Below, one piece after another: positions 9,361 to 20,700 of a DNA stretch of 60,000 nt (position 1 is its first letter; each line of letters starts with the position of its first letter). Where the stretch lies: positions 7,938,001 to 7,998,000 of the forward strand of contig OX442316.1 in NCBI GenBank assembly GCA_949358305.1, in the 5' to 3' direction. Origin of the DNA: Strigamia acuminata. Taxonomy: Eukaryota; Arthropoda; Chilopoda; Geophilomorpha; Linotaeniidae. Both the position numbers and the translations under genes were made by a program. The notes under the pieces are model-generated. The model was not told the origin of the DNA, searched no databases, and saw only the letters and a program-made list of their open reading frames with translations.

Positions 9361-9612
9361 CTATTTCCACCGATTTTTTCAAAATAATTACAAAAATCGG
9401 TATAAATACGGTAGACGCGTGGGCTATTTCCACCGATTTTTTCCAAATGATTATAAAAATCGGTGTAAATAGACGCGTGGGCTATTTCCACCGATTTTTT
9501 TCAAAATGATTACAGAAATCGGTGGAAATAGCCCATGCATCTATTTCCACCGATTTTTGAAATCATTTGGGAAAAAATCGGTGGAAATAGCTCACGCGTC
9601 TATTTCCACCGC
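9361..9612. repeat. Tandem array of about 60-bp hairpin-forming units (4 plus a partial)
   Basis: Four units start at 9361, 9424, 9482 and 9541, with a partial fifth at 9600. Each begins CTATTTCCACCGATTTTT and ends with its inverse (AAAAATCGGTGGAAATAG, more or less decayed), with a 10-14 nt spacer, and units are joined by ACGCGTGGG or similar. Thus every repeat unit is itself a near-perfect inverted repeat. No ORF of substance. Confidence 0.85.
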
Positions 9613-9779
9613 TTTTGTGTGTGATATTAACGTTTTTGTGTATGACATTGACGTTTTTATGCAAAAATAATTAAAATAATTGAAGCATAACATTTTTAAT
9701 TTTTATAATACCATAGAAAAACGTTTTACGCTTCAACACCTTCAAAAAAATTACCTTATTATCGGAAGTATAATAAACA

Positions 9780-10028
9780 TTATAAACTTTGGCCATTTGC
9801 GTTAAAATTAGAAGACTTCTTTCCGTGTAGCAAATCTGTAACTCCTAACTCGCTGATCGCATCCTTTGCAAATATTTGGTCCCATCCATGCCCACCAACA
9901 CCAACACAAAACCTCTTGGTAACCTCTGTCAGATCCCAAATTGTGGAAAAATCTGAGAGATGGTCCATAAACTGATTTATACCAAGATGGAGTAAATAAT
10001 TTCCATGCCGATCGTCCACCTCATACAT
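9780..10028 (-). CDS. Small single-exon ORF, 82 aa, unknown function
   Basis: ATG at 10028, preceded by an in-frame stop shortly upstream, and TAA at 9780. The protein starts MYEVDDRHGNYLLHLGINQF and contains a Gly/Trp-rich middle (VGVGGHGWDQIF), then ends LLHGKKSSNFNANGQSL. Composition looks like real soluble protein rather than translated AT-rich noise, and there is no signal peptide or membrane segment. It is head-to-head with the 38-aa ORF at 10264. I do not recognise the family; it might also be a fragment of a larger decayed gene. Confidence 0.4.
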   Translation of the reverse strand: MYEVDDRHGNYLLHLGINQFMDHLSDFSTIWDLTEVTKRFCVGVGGHGWDQIFAKDAISELGVTDLLHGKKSSNFNANGQSL

Positions 10029-10263
10029 AACTTTGTTTTAAAATTGGAACAGAGTAGCTGTCGGCCAATGAAAAGCCAGCTTTCTTAAATCTGCAGAATT
10101 TTAAGTTTATACAGCCAATAGGAAGTGCCGAGACATTTTCCACAGAAAAGCAGACATTTTGAGAATTACGCTACTCACTGTCACAGCACGGCGTCGAGTA
10201 TGAAGTTTTAATTATTTTTACCGTGAGAATTTCAAAGATGTGTGTGTAAATTTAGATTTTAGG
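10029..10263. promoter_or_regulatory. Candidate bidirectional promoter
   Basis: A 235-bp gap separates two divergently oriented small ORFs. No clear TATA box. A possible 5'-UTR acceptor (GATTTTAG) lies directly before the ATG at 10264. Inferred from gene arrangement only. Confidence 0.35.
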
Positions 10264-10380
10264 ATGGTAAATATCGACCCTTCGTTATATTATGCAATGT
10301 TAATACCAGTGACATGCGTGATGCTGCTGGCTTCTGCATTTTCTCTTTGGTGGGGATTGGAAGTATTTAGGAACAATTGA
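10264..10380 (+). CDS. 38-aa single-pass membrane microprotein, unknown
   Basis: ATG at 10264, TGA at 10378-10380, too short for usual ORF cut-offs. The peptide starts MVNIDPSLYYAML, has one hydrophobic helix of about 22 residues (from Leu/Tyr 8-10 to Trp/Leu 29-32) and ends LEVFRNN, so it looks like a small integral membrane protein of ER or mitochondria. AATAAA follows 46 bp after the stop (10426-10431), fitting a short independent transcript. It ends 122 bp before the F-box gene start. I do not recognise a named family; OST4-like length was considered but the sequence does not match. Confidence 0.45.
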   Translation: MVNIDPSLYYAMLIPVTCVMLLASAFSLWWGLEVFRNN

Positions 10381-10425
10381 TTAATCGGAATAATTTGGTA
10401 ATGAACACGATGTATTTTACCGAAG

Positions 10426-10431
10426 AATAAA
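10426..10431 (+). terminator. Poly(A) signal AATAAA after the microprotein ORF
   Basis: Canonical hexamer 46 bp downstream of the stop codon at 10380 and 72 bp before the F-box gene ATG; suggests the two plus-strand genes have separate transcripts. Confidence 0.45.
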
Positions 10432-10502
10432 TACAAAATTGAAATTAATAATTTTATGCCAAATTTGGATTTTCTTTCTTCAGGTTATTTTGTCGAGAAA
10501 AC

Positions 10503-12008
10503 ATGGATCTGCTGGATCTTCAACCGGAATTACTGTTTATGATATTTTCCTACCTTGATTCAAGATTTTTAATTAAAAATGTGTCGTTAGTTTGTAAAAT
10601 ATTTCACAATTTTATTCATGGAGATTACATGTGGAAAAAACGAATTATTCCGTCGTCTTTCTTCAGTTTACTAGGTAAACATGACAAACCAGAATTTAAA
10701 ATATTTTTATTTTTTTTTTTATCTTTTTGTTTAAGATACTCAGACAGTTAATTGGAAAAAAGTTATTTGTGCCTACGAAACCGAATGTTTCAGATGGAAA
10801 AACAATGGCTATAATATGAAAAAACACATCGTGAAAGTTGAATCTGAAAATTCAATTTACCACGTCCATTTGCCTAAAGTGAGTGGTTTTTCTATTTGTA
10901 AAGCTATTGAAGTAAAATTCATTGAATTTTAGACAGAAAACATTTGCGTTTGTTCAGGGACCCAAGATAATTCGCTCAAGTTCTGGAATTTAGAAAAACT
11001 AACTCGACCAGGAATTATTAATGAGTGCGACATACTAGTGCACGCCAAACCAAATGCGCACAGGGTAATTGAAATTATTCTAAAGCAAAACTTGCACACA
11101 TTTTAATTTTTTCTTTAAGGAATGGATAACATCGATCGCGTCTTACGGTTCGAATTTATGTACCGGCTCTTGGGATAAAATTCTGAAAGTTTGGGACATG
11201 AAAAACAACTGCCAAAATATTTATTCTACAACGTAATGTAACGATTAACGACATCGGTTGTAGTTTTTCCTATAGTAATTATTGTATTTCTTACAGCTGT
11301 TCGGATGAAATAATCGGCTTGTATGTTCACGAGACTGCAGTAGCCGCATGCATTCAGGACCGAGTAAAGGTTTTCGACATACGAGGAGGACTTTTGCCAA
11401 TTCAGGAGACAGCGAAATGCGGGAGTAATATTTCCCAGGCATACATGGACGAAAAATATATAATTACTTCAAGTGATAATGAAAACATCATAGTGTACGA
11501 TCGTTTTGCAAATAAGATCCTAACTACGTTAAGTTGCGCCAGTCAGATCGAGAGAGTATCCTGTGATGGAGAGAGATTTCTGTTTGGTGGCGACGTAGTA
11601 GGCGCTTTACATCTGTGGGACATGTCGAAAGGAAGATTTGAATTTATTCAGGTTAAAATTGTGTGGCTGGTATTTATTATTCAATTATGATTGGTTTGTT
11701 TAGAGTTTAGATATTAAAAGCAGTGAACCTATAACGGGCGTGGTTCATACAATGGGATGTGTTGTTGTTGCTCATTCTCCAGGTGATACACAAACCGCTA
11801 GATTGGAAGTGTTTTCATTAACATTTCCATTTGAACGATGGGCGTTATTTGAATATGCTAGGTTTGTGAGTGAAGTAAGAAAATAATTGAATATTTGTGG
11901 ATAAAGAAATTTAGTAATGTGATTTTTGGTTTTTAGTTTCAGTATTCTCACGGGGTGTTGGCTTTAGCAACTTATAGTGATACGGTTAATATTTATACAC
12001 CAGAATAA
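10503..12008 (+). CDS. F-box/WD40-repeat protein (FBXW-like), complete, 7 exons
   Basis: Probable substrate adaptor of an SCF ubiquitin ligase. Exons 10503-10674, 10736-10878, 10933-11064, 11120-11232, 11297-11651, 11704-11874, 11937-12008 have consistent phases and GT/AG introns of 52-64 nt, giving 385 residues. The N-terminal F-box (residues about 1-45) reads MDLLDLQPELLFMIFSYLD up to DYMWKKRI. WD40 repeats follow: CSGTQDNSLKFWNLEKL, CTGSWDKILKVWDM, TSSDNENIIVYDRF and FGGDVVGALHLWDM. Layout (F-box at the N-terminus, divergent repeats) resembles FBXW9, but I would not fix the orthologue from memory. The start is the only in-frame ATG before the F-box. Complete and apparently intact. Confidence 0.9.
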
Positions 12009-12029
12009 AATGAAAATCAAAATGTGTTA

Positions 12030-12035
12030 AATAAA
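12030..12035 (+). terminator. Poly(A) signal AATAAA of the F-box/WD40 gene
   Basis: Canonical hexamer 22 bp after the stop codon, giving a very short 3' UTR. Confidence 0.65.
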
Positions 12036-12376
12036 TTTAAAATACAGAGTAAAAGTAAGGAATAATATATGAAGTCTGTACAAAAGAATGTGATGTAATG
12101 GGAATAGCATTAAAATAATATATTATGTATTTTTATCACGAATTAAAGTAAATTTTCTAAGTAATTTGGGGTTATTGAACTTTGACGTATTAATGCACTG
12201 AAATCAAATAAATCAAGATCAATTATCAAAGCAATTACAAATTGAGTCATGACAAGTAACTATTTTTCAATCAGAATAATTACTACCTGTAATTCGTAAG
12301 TATTAATATTAAGTTATGAATGACAAGAGAAAGAAAAATTTGTATGAGGAGGAAAAAATGGCTACTAATGAATCTG

Positions 12377-12385
12377 TATAAATAC
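12377..12385 (+). promoter_or_regulatory. TATA box upstream of the 12430 start
   Basis: TATAAATAC lies 53 bp before ATG 12430, which would put the transcript start near 12405-12410 and leave a very short leader. A clear TATA box is notable beside an ORF starting with a signal peptide. Confidence 0.4.
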
Positions 12386-12429
12386 GTGGAGATTTATTCC
12401 TGTTCTCCGCACTTTTATATACTAGAAGA

Positions 12430-12947
12430 ATGTCGTCTTTATTGCTTCCAACGATACTTTGTCTCCTGACAGTTCATCGTGAGTATTTAATGTGGAAACT
12501 AAACTTTCAAAGGCATTTCATGTCACGTATTTATTGTATTTTCAGTTATTTTAATTTCTACTGTCTCATTGGACTGGAATGTAAAAACATTGAGCAACAG
12601 AGGCGTCAGTGTGAGTCTGCCTCATCTTGAGTTAGGTCTTTTCTTATGAGTGAAAAAAAGAGAAAGGAAGCGAATGATGAAGTTTTTGACGTTGAAAGTA
12701 ATTTGCATTATATTTAGTAGTTAGATGTATATTTATTTGTAATTTTATGCAGGTCAGATAAATAAAAGTAGAGTCAATGTAAGCGCTCCCGGAATTGCCG
12801 ATCTTCAACTTTTGAGTGGTAAAAAAATAGGTACGGTATGTTTAACCAGATGGAAAACGCGGAATCTATTCTAGCACATCTGGGAAGAAAGGAAGGGGAA
12901 TTGATGAAAAAGATGAAATGGACTGTATTGCAGAAGAGATGATGTAA
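12430..12947 (+). CDS. Tentative small secreted protein or peptide precursor gene (spliced)
   Basis: The first exon (12430-12478) encodes MSSLLLPTILCLLTVH, a signal-peptide-like start, with donor CATC|GTGAGT. The second exon (12546-12610) continues in phase (LILISTVSLDWNVKTLSNRG) up to AGT|GTGAGT. Possible further exons keeping the frame are 12661-12697, 12753-12818 and 12850-12947, ending DEKDEMDCIAEEMM with TAA at 12945. The last intron would be only 31 nt and the third exon has a poor acceptor, so the 3' half is uncertain. GKK/GKR-type basic sites near the end recall processed peptide precursors, but no known peptide is recognised. The first two exons are the better supported part. Confidence 0.3.
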
Positions 12948-12980
12948 AATTGAACATGTTAAATCTTCAAACTCTGAACG

Positions 12981-12986
12981 ATTAAA
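12981..12986 (+). terminator. Possible variant poly(A) signal ATTAAA
   Basis: Variant hexamer 34 bp after the putative stop at 12947; supports, weakly, a gene ending here. Confidence 0.2.
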
Positions 12987-13249
12987 TATGAATGAAAATC
13001 AAAATAGAATTACACATTTACTTTTATTATTTACTTTTCATTGTATTTACTTTTAGTCGACCTGGGTGTTATCTTTTTAAAAAAATTTAATACTTGTTCC
13101 AGATGGAAAATATTTTAGTGCAACATACCTTCCTATGTATAAAGGTTTGCTTCCCTGCACTTCATGTCGAACGGGTCCTTTTTGTCGGAAATCCATCTTT
13201 TGATACAAATTGGTCATTTATGAATAAAAAAAAGAAAGGATTTATTGGT

Positions 13250-13318
13250 CGTGCATGGTATCGATCCCAATACTGTACCTCTCTCATACTATGCTCTACC
13301 ATCTGAGCTACATCACCC
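13250..13318 (-). pseudogene. tRNA-Ala-derived pseudogene, copy 1
   Basis: Reads on the minus strand with an intact A-box region (GATGTAGCTCAGATGGTAGA) and B-box-like GGGATCGATACC, as in eukaryotic tRNA-Ala. The anticodon arm is disrupted: the CGCTTAGCATGCG core is replaced by shorter unrelated sequence. Not a functional tRNA. Confidence 0.7.
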
Positions 13319-13422
13319 TCGCGCCAAGCTATCTCTTATTACAGCTTATTAATCTAAAACATTCAACAAAACTTCTTTTTTTTTAAGGTTTTTATTTTTT
13401 AATAAATAAAAATATACAAATT

Positions 13423-13494
13423 GGAGGTGCAGGGTATCGACCTCCCTACCTCTCCCATGCTAAGCGAGAGCCATACCATCTGAGCTACATCCCC
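13423..13494 (-). pseudogene. tRNA-Ala (AGC) pseudogene, copy 2
   Basis: A 72-nt minus-strand sequence with the full tRNA-Ala layout: GGGGATGTAGCTCAGATGGT, anticodon loop TTAGCAT (anticodon AGC), GGTCGATACC in the T arm. The D stem (GCTC/GGCT), anticodon stem and acceptor stem contain mismatches, so it is probably a decayed copy or a tRNA-derived element rather than a working gene. Confidence 0.65.
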
Positions 13495-14149
13495 ACCACA
13501 CTTATTATAGCACAGCCTATCATATTATGAACTAATTACTGCGAAATTCTCGTATTAATACATCATAAATTGACTCCGCTTCAAACAACGAGGACGTACA
13601 ATAGGATTTTTTTAAGTAACATGTCAGTTAATGCAGTTAACAATGGTATTTATTTTTAATCTTACAAGTTAGACAAATCTACCGGTACATTAATATATTA
13701 ATCAGAAAAATATTTTGTTAATGTATTAAAAGAACTATTTAAATTTTAAAAAGATTTAAGGTAAGAGTCTTAACACATTTATTTATTTATTTATTCATTT
13801 AGACCGGTACTTTAAAAATAATTTTTTAGTAATTCGTACTTATTCTTTTCTGATTTAAAAAGTTTCTACTTTTTATTTTTCTAGGCTAAAATATGGTAGA
13901 AATTTTTTTTAATGATCGGCTTCTGCTTTGAGTCCTCGATTGTAATAATTGGTAATCTTTCAATAACGCCTATTTAGTTGAGAAAAAGTGCTCAAATGCG
14001 ATTATATACAAAACTTTGGATGCTAAATAGTGATCAACAGGAACTACGAGCAAAAACTGTGTTTTGTGTTCCTACAGAGAAGCCTCCATAGATTAGTCCC
14101 AAGTGCGTAAAAGTCAGCATGCCGATTGAAGGACAATTCCAATTCCAAG
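13495..14149. other. AT-rich intergenic stretch
   Basis: Nothing coding recognised; a short ATTT repeat at about 13782-13800. Confidence 0.4.
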
Positions 14150-14730
14150 TTTAAATTTTATACTCTTACGCCCTCTTCAAATTCCCCAAGATATGCTAAG
14201 GTCTAAGGTGAAACTTGGCATACATTTTAATGAAATATCGTCCTGATATTTTGCCAAACATGAATTTAGAAATTTGTTCATATCTAAAAGTGAATTGGCA
14301 TTTAAATATCCCTGACATATAAGCTTAAGAGTATTCAAATCATTTTCATTGTGGCAGAATGGTATCCAATTTAATGCAATCTGTTAATTGCGACAAAAAT
14401 AAAGATTCCTCCAGTACATGGTTCTCGCTCGGCTCATTTAACAATTTTCTCGTTCTAGCAAACTGAAGGACAGAAGTTTGTAAGAACTCCGCCGTTTTAG
14501 ATTGATTCACAATAAAACCGTCTAGATTGCAAAGACAAAATCTGTACCGGTACTTCGGATCTACAAAGAATGTTGGACACGGCATCTTTACACGCAAGAC
14601 AATCGGCTTCCAGGTGTTGCACAGCCCTATTACTCGTACAAGAATCACTTTTTTTCTCCAGATCTAGTCCTAATTTAGCTTCAGTGTACTCACGATGTTG
14701 ATGGGTTTTCTTCATATTTATCACCTCCAT
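14150..14730 (-). pseudogene. Possible decayed protein-coding sequence
   Basis: The minus strand carries protein-like open segments that shift frame: MKKTHQHREYTEAKLGLDLE and CTSNRAVQHLEADCLACKDA (14497-14730), then, in another frame, ENDLNTLKLICQGYLNANSL up to SFTLDLSISWGI with a stop near 14177. Acceptor-like sequence precedes the last segment (AATTAACAG), so a spliced small gene is also possible. No family recognised. Confidence 0.25.
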
Positions 14731-17700
14731 AACTACACCTAGTAAGTTGATAATATATTGATATAATTTACTCAGGTATAAAACAGCAAACCGCTATAAA
14801 ACGAAATTTTTTGGAAAAAATTATATTATTAACTTATTCAACACCGTATTAAACTCAAATTCGATTTTTTTTAATTTTTTTTTTCTGCTTACGGGTACTT
14901 TTCTGACAGTGACCTATCAGTGACCTATCAAAAATGATGTATTTTCAGCTCTGAAAATTTTCTACAGCAGAAAGTTTTCTGTCGAACCTAGCATAATGTG
15001 AAAAGGAATTTTTTTTTATTAACATACTGTGACTCTCATTTCAAAAGACCCGCCCATGAAATTTTTAAGTCGTAGAATAAACATCAACTAAAAAGGGCTT
15101 TAGAGATTTTAATAGGGTCTTAACATAGAAAAAAGATAGGGGTGGCTCAGACCTTTCATTCCATTCTTCTTTTATTTATTTTACATATTTTCAAATCTTT
15201 CACGACTCAATTGTACATAATTGGAATATTATTTTTCCAAATTGGCACGTAACGAGTATTTTATCGTTACGGGAAGTAAGTGATTACACGTAATTATGGG
15301 CAAGCTGGTTTTGTGTGCAACAATTCGCTGTTCGCTTTTTGCAAATTGCACCTTCACGCCTTCCATAGCATGACTGGGAGGGGCCGTCAAAGTCTTTTCA
15401 CTAGAGCAAAACTCTTTTACGCCATTCACTATGTTGTGTGTCGTCCGTCGACACTCAACCCCAACCCGCCCCCTTCCTTAGTGGCGTCTTATTTTCTTCC
15501 CCTCTCCATTTCGTCCCATTCTCCTCCTCTTCGCTATTTATTCTGTATTCGAAACGCTTGTCTGCAAACTATGAAATACAAGCTGCTTGCATAATGTGGG
15601 GCGCTATAGCCATAATTTTTTTTTTATTATATTCCGTACTTGGTTCCTTTTTCTTACTCATACCCTCTGTTGGCCTGACATCATAAACTTGAGCTAGTTT
15701 CTAGAGAAAAAAAATTTAATGACTATTTCTGGCCTGCGAGATTTGACTTCTTTTGTGCAAACTTAATACTTATTTCAATTTTTATGCTTTGACCTCCATG
15801 TTTGTAAAAAGGGTGAGATGCTGAGAACTTAAGCAATTGACATAGAAACTATTGAATAAAAAACCAGATTTTCTGCCATACCTTTTCCAGACTTGGTCTA
15901 AGCTCTCAAGATGTCAATGCCTTTACAATACCAACAAATTTATTAAAGGAAACACAATTTCTGAACTCATTTTGGTGCATTACAGGCTGTTAAGTACTGT
16001 TAAATACTCTTAAAATACTGGCAAATCTTCATGAAACGCAAGTAAATGTATTTGTTTAAAAAAATTAATTATTATTCCCACATTTTTCGAATTTAAAATT
16101 GTTTTCCTGTGTTAATCCTGCGGGAATTCTTTACAAGACATTTCCTGGTGACGGAAATGTAGATATTACTCAAATCCAAATAACATATTTTGCAACAGGA
16201 AAAATTAGCAAAAAATAAAAATAAAAAGGAAAACACAAAAGGAAAGTAAGGAAAAAGTTCCGACGAAATGGAGACCAGTCTATAATAATCTAAATACTAA
16301 TAATGATAATAAATCAAATAACGGAATCTGCATTAAAATTGTCGGGTATTGGAGTGGCGCTGACAGGAGCTTTCATGTATTCCGTTTAGTTTCCATCCGT
16401 GGATGTTTTAATTTTCTTCGTAGCCCATAATTATACTTGACTCTTATCTCGAGACCTTGAGAAGCATCCCCCTTGTAAAGTACAAAAAAAAATGTTTTTG
16501 GCATTTTTCGGCGTCTCTCCCCCTTTTTGCACCTGAGAAGTGGGCGTTGAGTTGATGATGGGAGTTGAGTCGGTTAGGGAGTCTTTTATTACAATCCGTC
16601 AAGGCCAACAAGTGAGTGATTCGTTTGCTGTTGAGTTGCACGAAAACGGTTTGTGTGGCCGCCCACCTATGTTCATGTCGTAACCATCCATGCACAGAAC
16701 AAAAATTGTCATAAGTGCACAAAATTAGTATGTCCAGAATCAAGCTAATTACACACACGAAGCCACTTTAAAATGTCGACAATTTATCGTTCCTCAAAGT
16801 ATTTACTGTAAAAACTCCCACGAAATCCTGAAAAAGATGAACAAAACAATATCTAAATCCCAATTATCGACGTGAAAAAGGAGAATGGAATGTGGAAAGC
16901 AAACAGGACCTTCAGAAAATCTTGAAATTGATTATGTTTACACGTTATCATAAAGGTATGTAATAACACATTATGAATCAAAAAAATTGGAAAGAAAATT
17001 AAGTTGTTGATTAATGAAGTCATTGCAATCGGCCTGGGTGGCTGGCCAACCCCTTTGGCTACATCTTGTGGGTTGGCCAACGTGCAGAAAGAAAGAAGAT
17101 TGCATTTTCTTATTGCATCAAGTGAAGGCACTCGTTGGTAGGTTTGGCCTTGAGGTCGCCCTAGGCTGCTGTTCTTCTTTGGAGCCGACGCTTTTGATTA
17201 AGATGTCGCCGTATAACTACCCTCTCACGCCTGCGGGGGGCGCAAGGCTGTTGGACAGCGGCGCCATCTGCGAGAAGTGGGGAGGGGGTTTCTTACTCAA
17301 CCCCCTTATTAATTTCTTTTTTTATTTTTCTGTCTACAAACGGGCTCAGAGGCACTCATCTTGCTGTTTATTGAAGAAAAAGATTATAACCAGAGGCAGG
17401 ACTTGTATTTTTTTTTATATTTTTCTTTTATAGACCACTACCAGCTGAGTTTGTAACTAATAATTTTATTCCGAATTTGCATTTGTGTAGTAGTAAAAGT
17501 TTTTATTGACATTTTAGTACTGAACTGACGACTCGTAAATTTTCTTTTGATGATCCAATGTAGTAGCATTGTCTGCTGGTTTCGGATAGTAGAGGTCAAT
17601 TTAAAATGGAGAAAAAAGAGAAATAAATTAAAGGTGGACATGAGTGACCTTTATTCACGTCGGACACTAAAATGCGTTTGCTCATTTCTCGGTGTCAGAT

Positions 17701-20700
17701 ACAAATGATGATGGCGCCTCGCCCAATTACCTACCTGATGGATCCTTGTGTTCTTCTCAGACACGGGCGGGGATGATGTGTGAAGAAGGGAGGATATCTA
17801 AATTCCAGGTGCGTGCCTCTTGCTGACAAGTAGAGAGAGTGACGGTCGCATCAGCTAATGAGAACCTCTCAACTGCTTGATTATCTGTAATACTCGGCTT
17901 TTTTTTTCGAATATTAAAAAAGATTATTGTGCTCGTAATTTCAAGTTATAGCCCACGGTTCTGACTGCTTTTAATCAGATAATTTATCAGTTTAGATGGA
18001 ATTTCTCATGTTTAAAAATTCATTTTATACAGTTTGCGGACTGCAAAAAAACGCGAAATTAGTTTTACAAGTCATTTTTTTGACCGCAAATCTATCGGAA
18101 AAAAGGGAAATGAAATATTAATTTTGAATTTAAATTAAATAGATGACATATTTATCTTCATAAAATAATAAAAATGAAATATATAGCTGTGAAAATTCTT
18201 TTTTAAATCCTTGTATTTACAAATGAGGGCGCAACTGGTGCAGCTGTTGGGCTCGCTGTTTGGTCATTGAAAACTAATTTAATTGTGCAGTTGGATTAAA
18301 GAAATTTGAACTTGTATGGCGACTTGTTTACAAGGAAGCTCTGTTCAATCGTGTAGCATAATCTGAAAATCTGTCCAGCAGTCGAAGTTTATTTACATTT
18401 GGGTTTACTTGCTTCACAACCCTGGGATTCCAACTGTTCCACAACATACAACTTCTCTTTCTTTGCTTCGCTCCCACAAATTTTCATTTTATTTTTGGCA
18501 GGTTGGCATAAATTGACTTCAATGACTTGACAAGCGGATTTGAGTAACTCATTCGAACTTTACACATTCTTCGGTGCATTATAGTTAGATTTATGACGAA
18601 ATAACGAAGTCTGTGTGCTGTAAATTTTCGTTGAGAAGATTTTTAGGTGCATCTAGTGTTTGATTCAAGATGGGGATGATGTAGATAACGCATAAGGTAC
18701 TACATATTTCACTGAATGAGTTAGGAATGAAATATTCGGGCAAATAGAAACCTGTTTGTGTTATGGCCTTGTGTAAGTCAGTTGAAACCAAGTGGCTTGA
18801 CATTCGAGAAGTCTTCATTGTTCAAAAAGGAATTTTAAAATATTTTGACCAGATGCGCTCTGAAAAGGATTGGAGAACCAATGCAAAGGTTATTGACAAT
18901 CACAAATAAAACAGAATTATTAGAATTATTTAAAATTCTGTGTTTAGTAACTATTTTGACTGAAACTTTGCTAATAGTATTTATGTTCAAATGCCCAACC
19001 GGTTAATCTTTATAAAAACAAGCAACCATATTGCAAATTACAAAAAACAACCAGTAAAAACAGAGTTATTACACACGATGCATGCAAATAGTGACAGTCT
19101 GTTTTGAGATTTGATTAAAAAAGATTTTTGCAAACAGCAAAGAATTTTCTAAATCACTTCAAACCCAGAGTCCAGCAAAGTAATACAATTAAACAACTAA
19201 AAAATATTTTTATTATTAAATTATTATATTTAAAAATAAACAAATTTATATTTACATTTAATTTTCCGAATCATCCACCATTAACAATTGACAGGTAGCA
19301 AAGTTTATTATTTCCACATGCACAGCTGTTGCGCTTAGTTGAGAGGCGCACTCTCTCGGCCTTTCACAGAATCAAAAAGTATATTTGTGATCGCGCGCCA
19401 CATGCTGCTTGTAGAATCACGCGTGCGAAAGCTTTCCCAGTGATGTGTCCAACAGGAAGTCATTACCAAATGTGAACAACAATATTTATTTTCTTTTGGG
19501 TCCCTTGCCAGTGATCTATTCCAATCTGCGGCTTCGTCGACAGTCCTCAGAGATGCGTTAATGGACTTGTATTGTGATCAAGGCCGTTTGTCCATTCTCT
19601 CGTAGTCCTGTGGGCTATTATAAGAAGGTAAGTTGAATCTATTTCGTCAACTCCTCCCCCCTTTCTGTGGTAGCCTTCCTCACGCTCCTTAGAGGTCATT
19701 GAGCTTCTTGAAGGTTGAGGGCCGAGCTCGGAGAAGCAGAATGAGTAAAAACCGCACCTCCCTCTTCTCTCTCTCGCTCAAACTTTTCTTAAACAGCATT
19801 GCGAACATCCCAAAAATAAACCCGGTTAATGTGTGAGCGTTGGCAATTGCGGTGAGGAAGTCGCTCGCATTATGAATGAGATTCGGCGTCAAGATGACGC
19901 ATATGCCACAGAGATGATGTCAAAGATGCGATTGGATTGGGAAGAAGCTTTATTTGTGTTGACTTTTTCTCTTTTTTTCACGCTAGACAGAAATAACTTA
20001 ACTTAAAATTAAATAAGAAATAAATGGACCACGATTTATTAGACAAGATAAATTCTAAAACGTGTCTCTTATTTCCAAGACAAATGGTAGACGGTATTCT
20101 GTCTATGTGTCAAAATGGAGAAATTGTTCCTGTTTGTCATTAACTCGTTAATTTCAACAAGAATAGGTGCCAACTTCATGGATCATTGCCTTTTTTTCCA
20201 ATTTAAAGGAGATGATAATTAAAAAAACGAAATTTAAATTGAAGGGAAACATTCATTAAGAGAATTTAAATTGTATTTACATACACAAAAAAGGTCATGA
20301 TAGCTTATCATTGCATTTCTTAAGAGTACTTTTAAATGTGTAGATGCTGCTTTCTATTAAACTGAATAGTCAATTATGTTAAAGTGCACATTTGGCAAGT
20401 TGAAGTGCCTTCTTCACTTTAGTTTTTTTTTTTTCTTTCTTCAGACACTTCCTTTTGTGTCTTCTGTTTGTTTTCTTCTGGAGTTGTTGTTGATTTCCAA
20501 TTCCAAGAGGAATTTCCATTAGGGAACCGAGGAACCGAGTCTCATTAACGGGTGCACGCGTATAATTGAACACGAAGAAAAAAAATTCATTGTTGCCTCA
20601 GTAGTTTCATCTTCTGTCTTTCTTCCACACTTTGACTCTGACATTGATGAATGGTGAAGTTGAATGCTCCTGGAAGTTGTTTTTTTATGCCTTAAAAAAA

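Noticed and set aside
10503-10751. Uninterrupted 82-aa ORF as the F-box protein
   Set aside because: The real exon ends at 10674; the tail is translated intron, and splicing gives a full F-box/WD40 protein.
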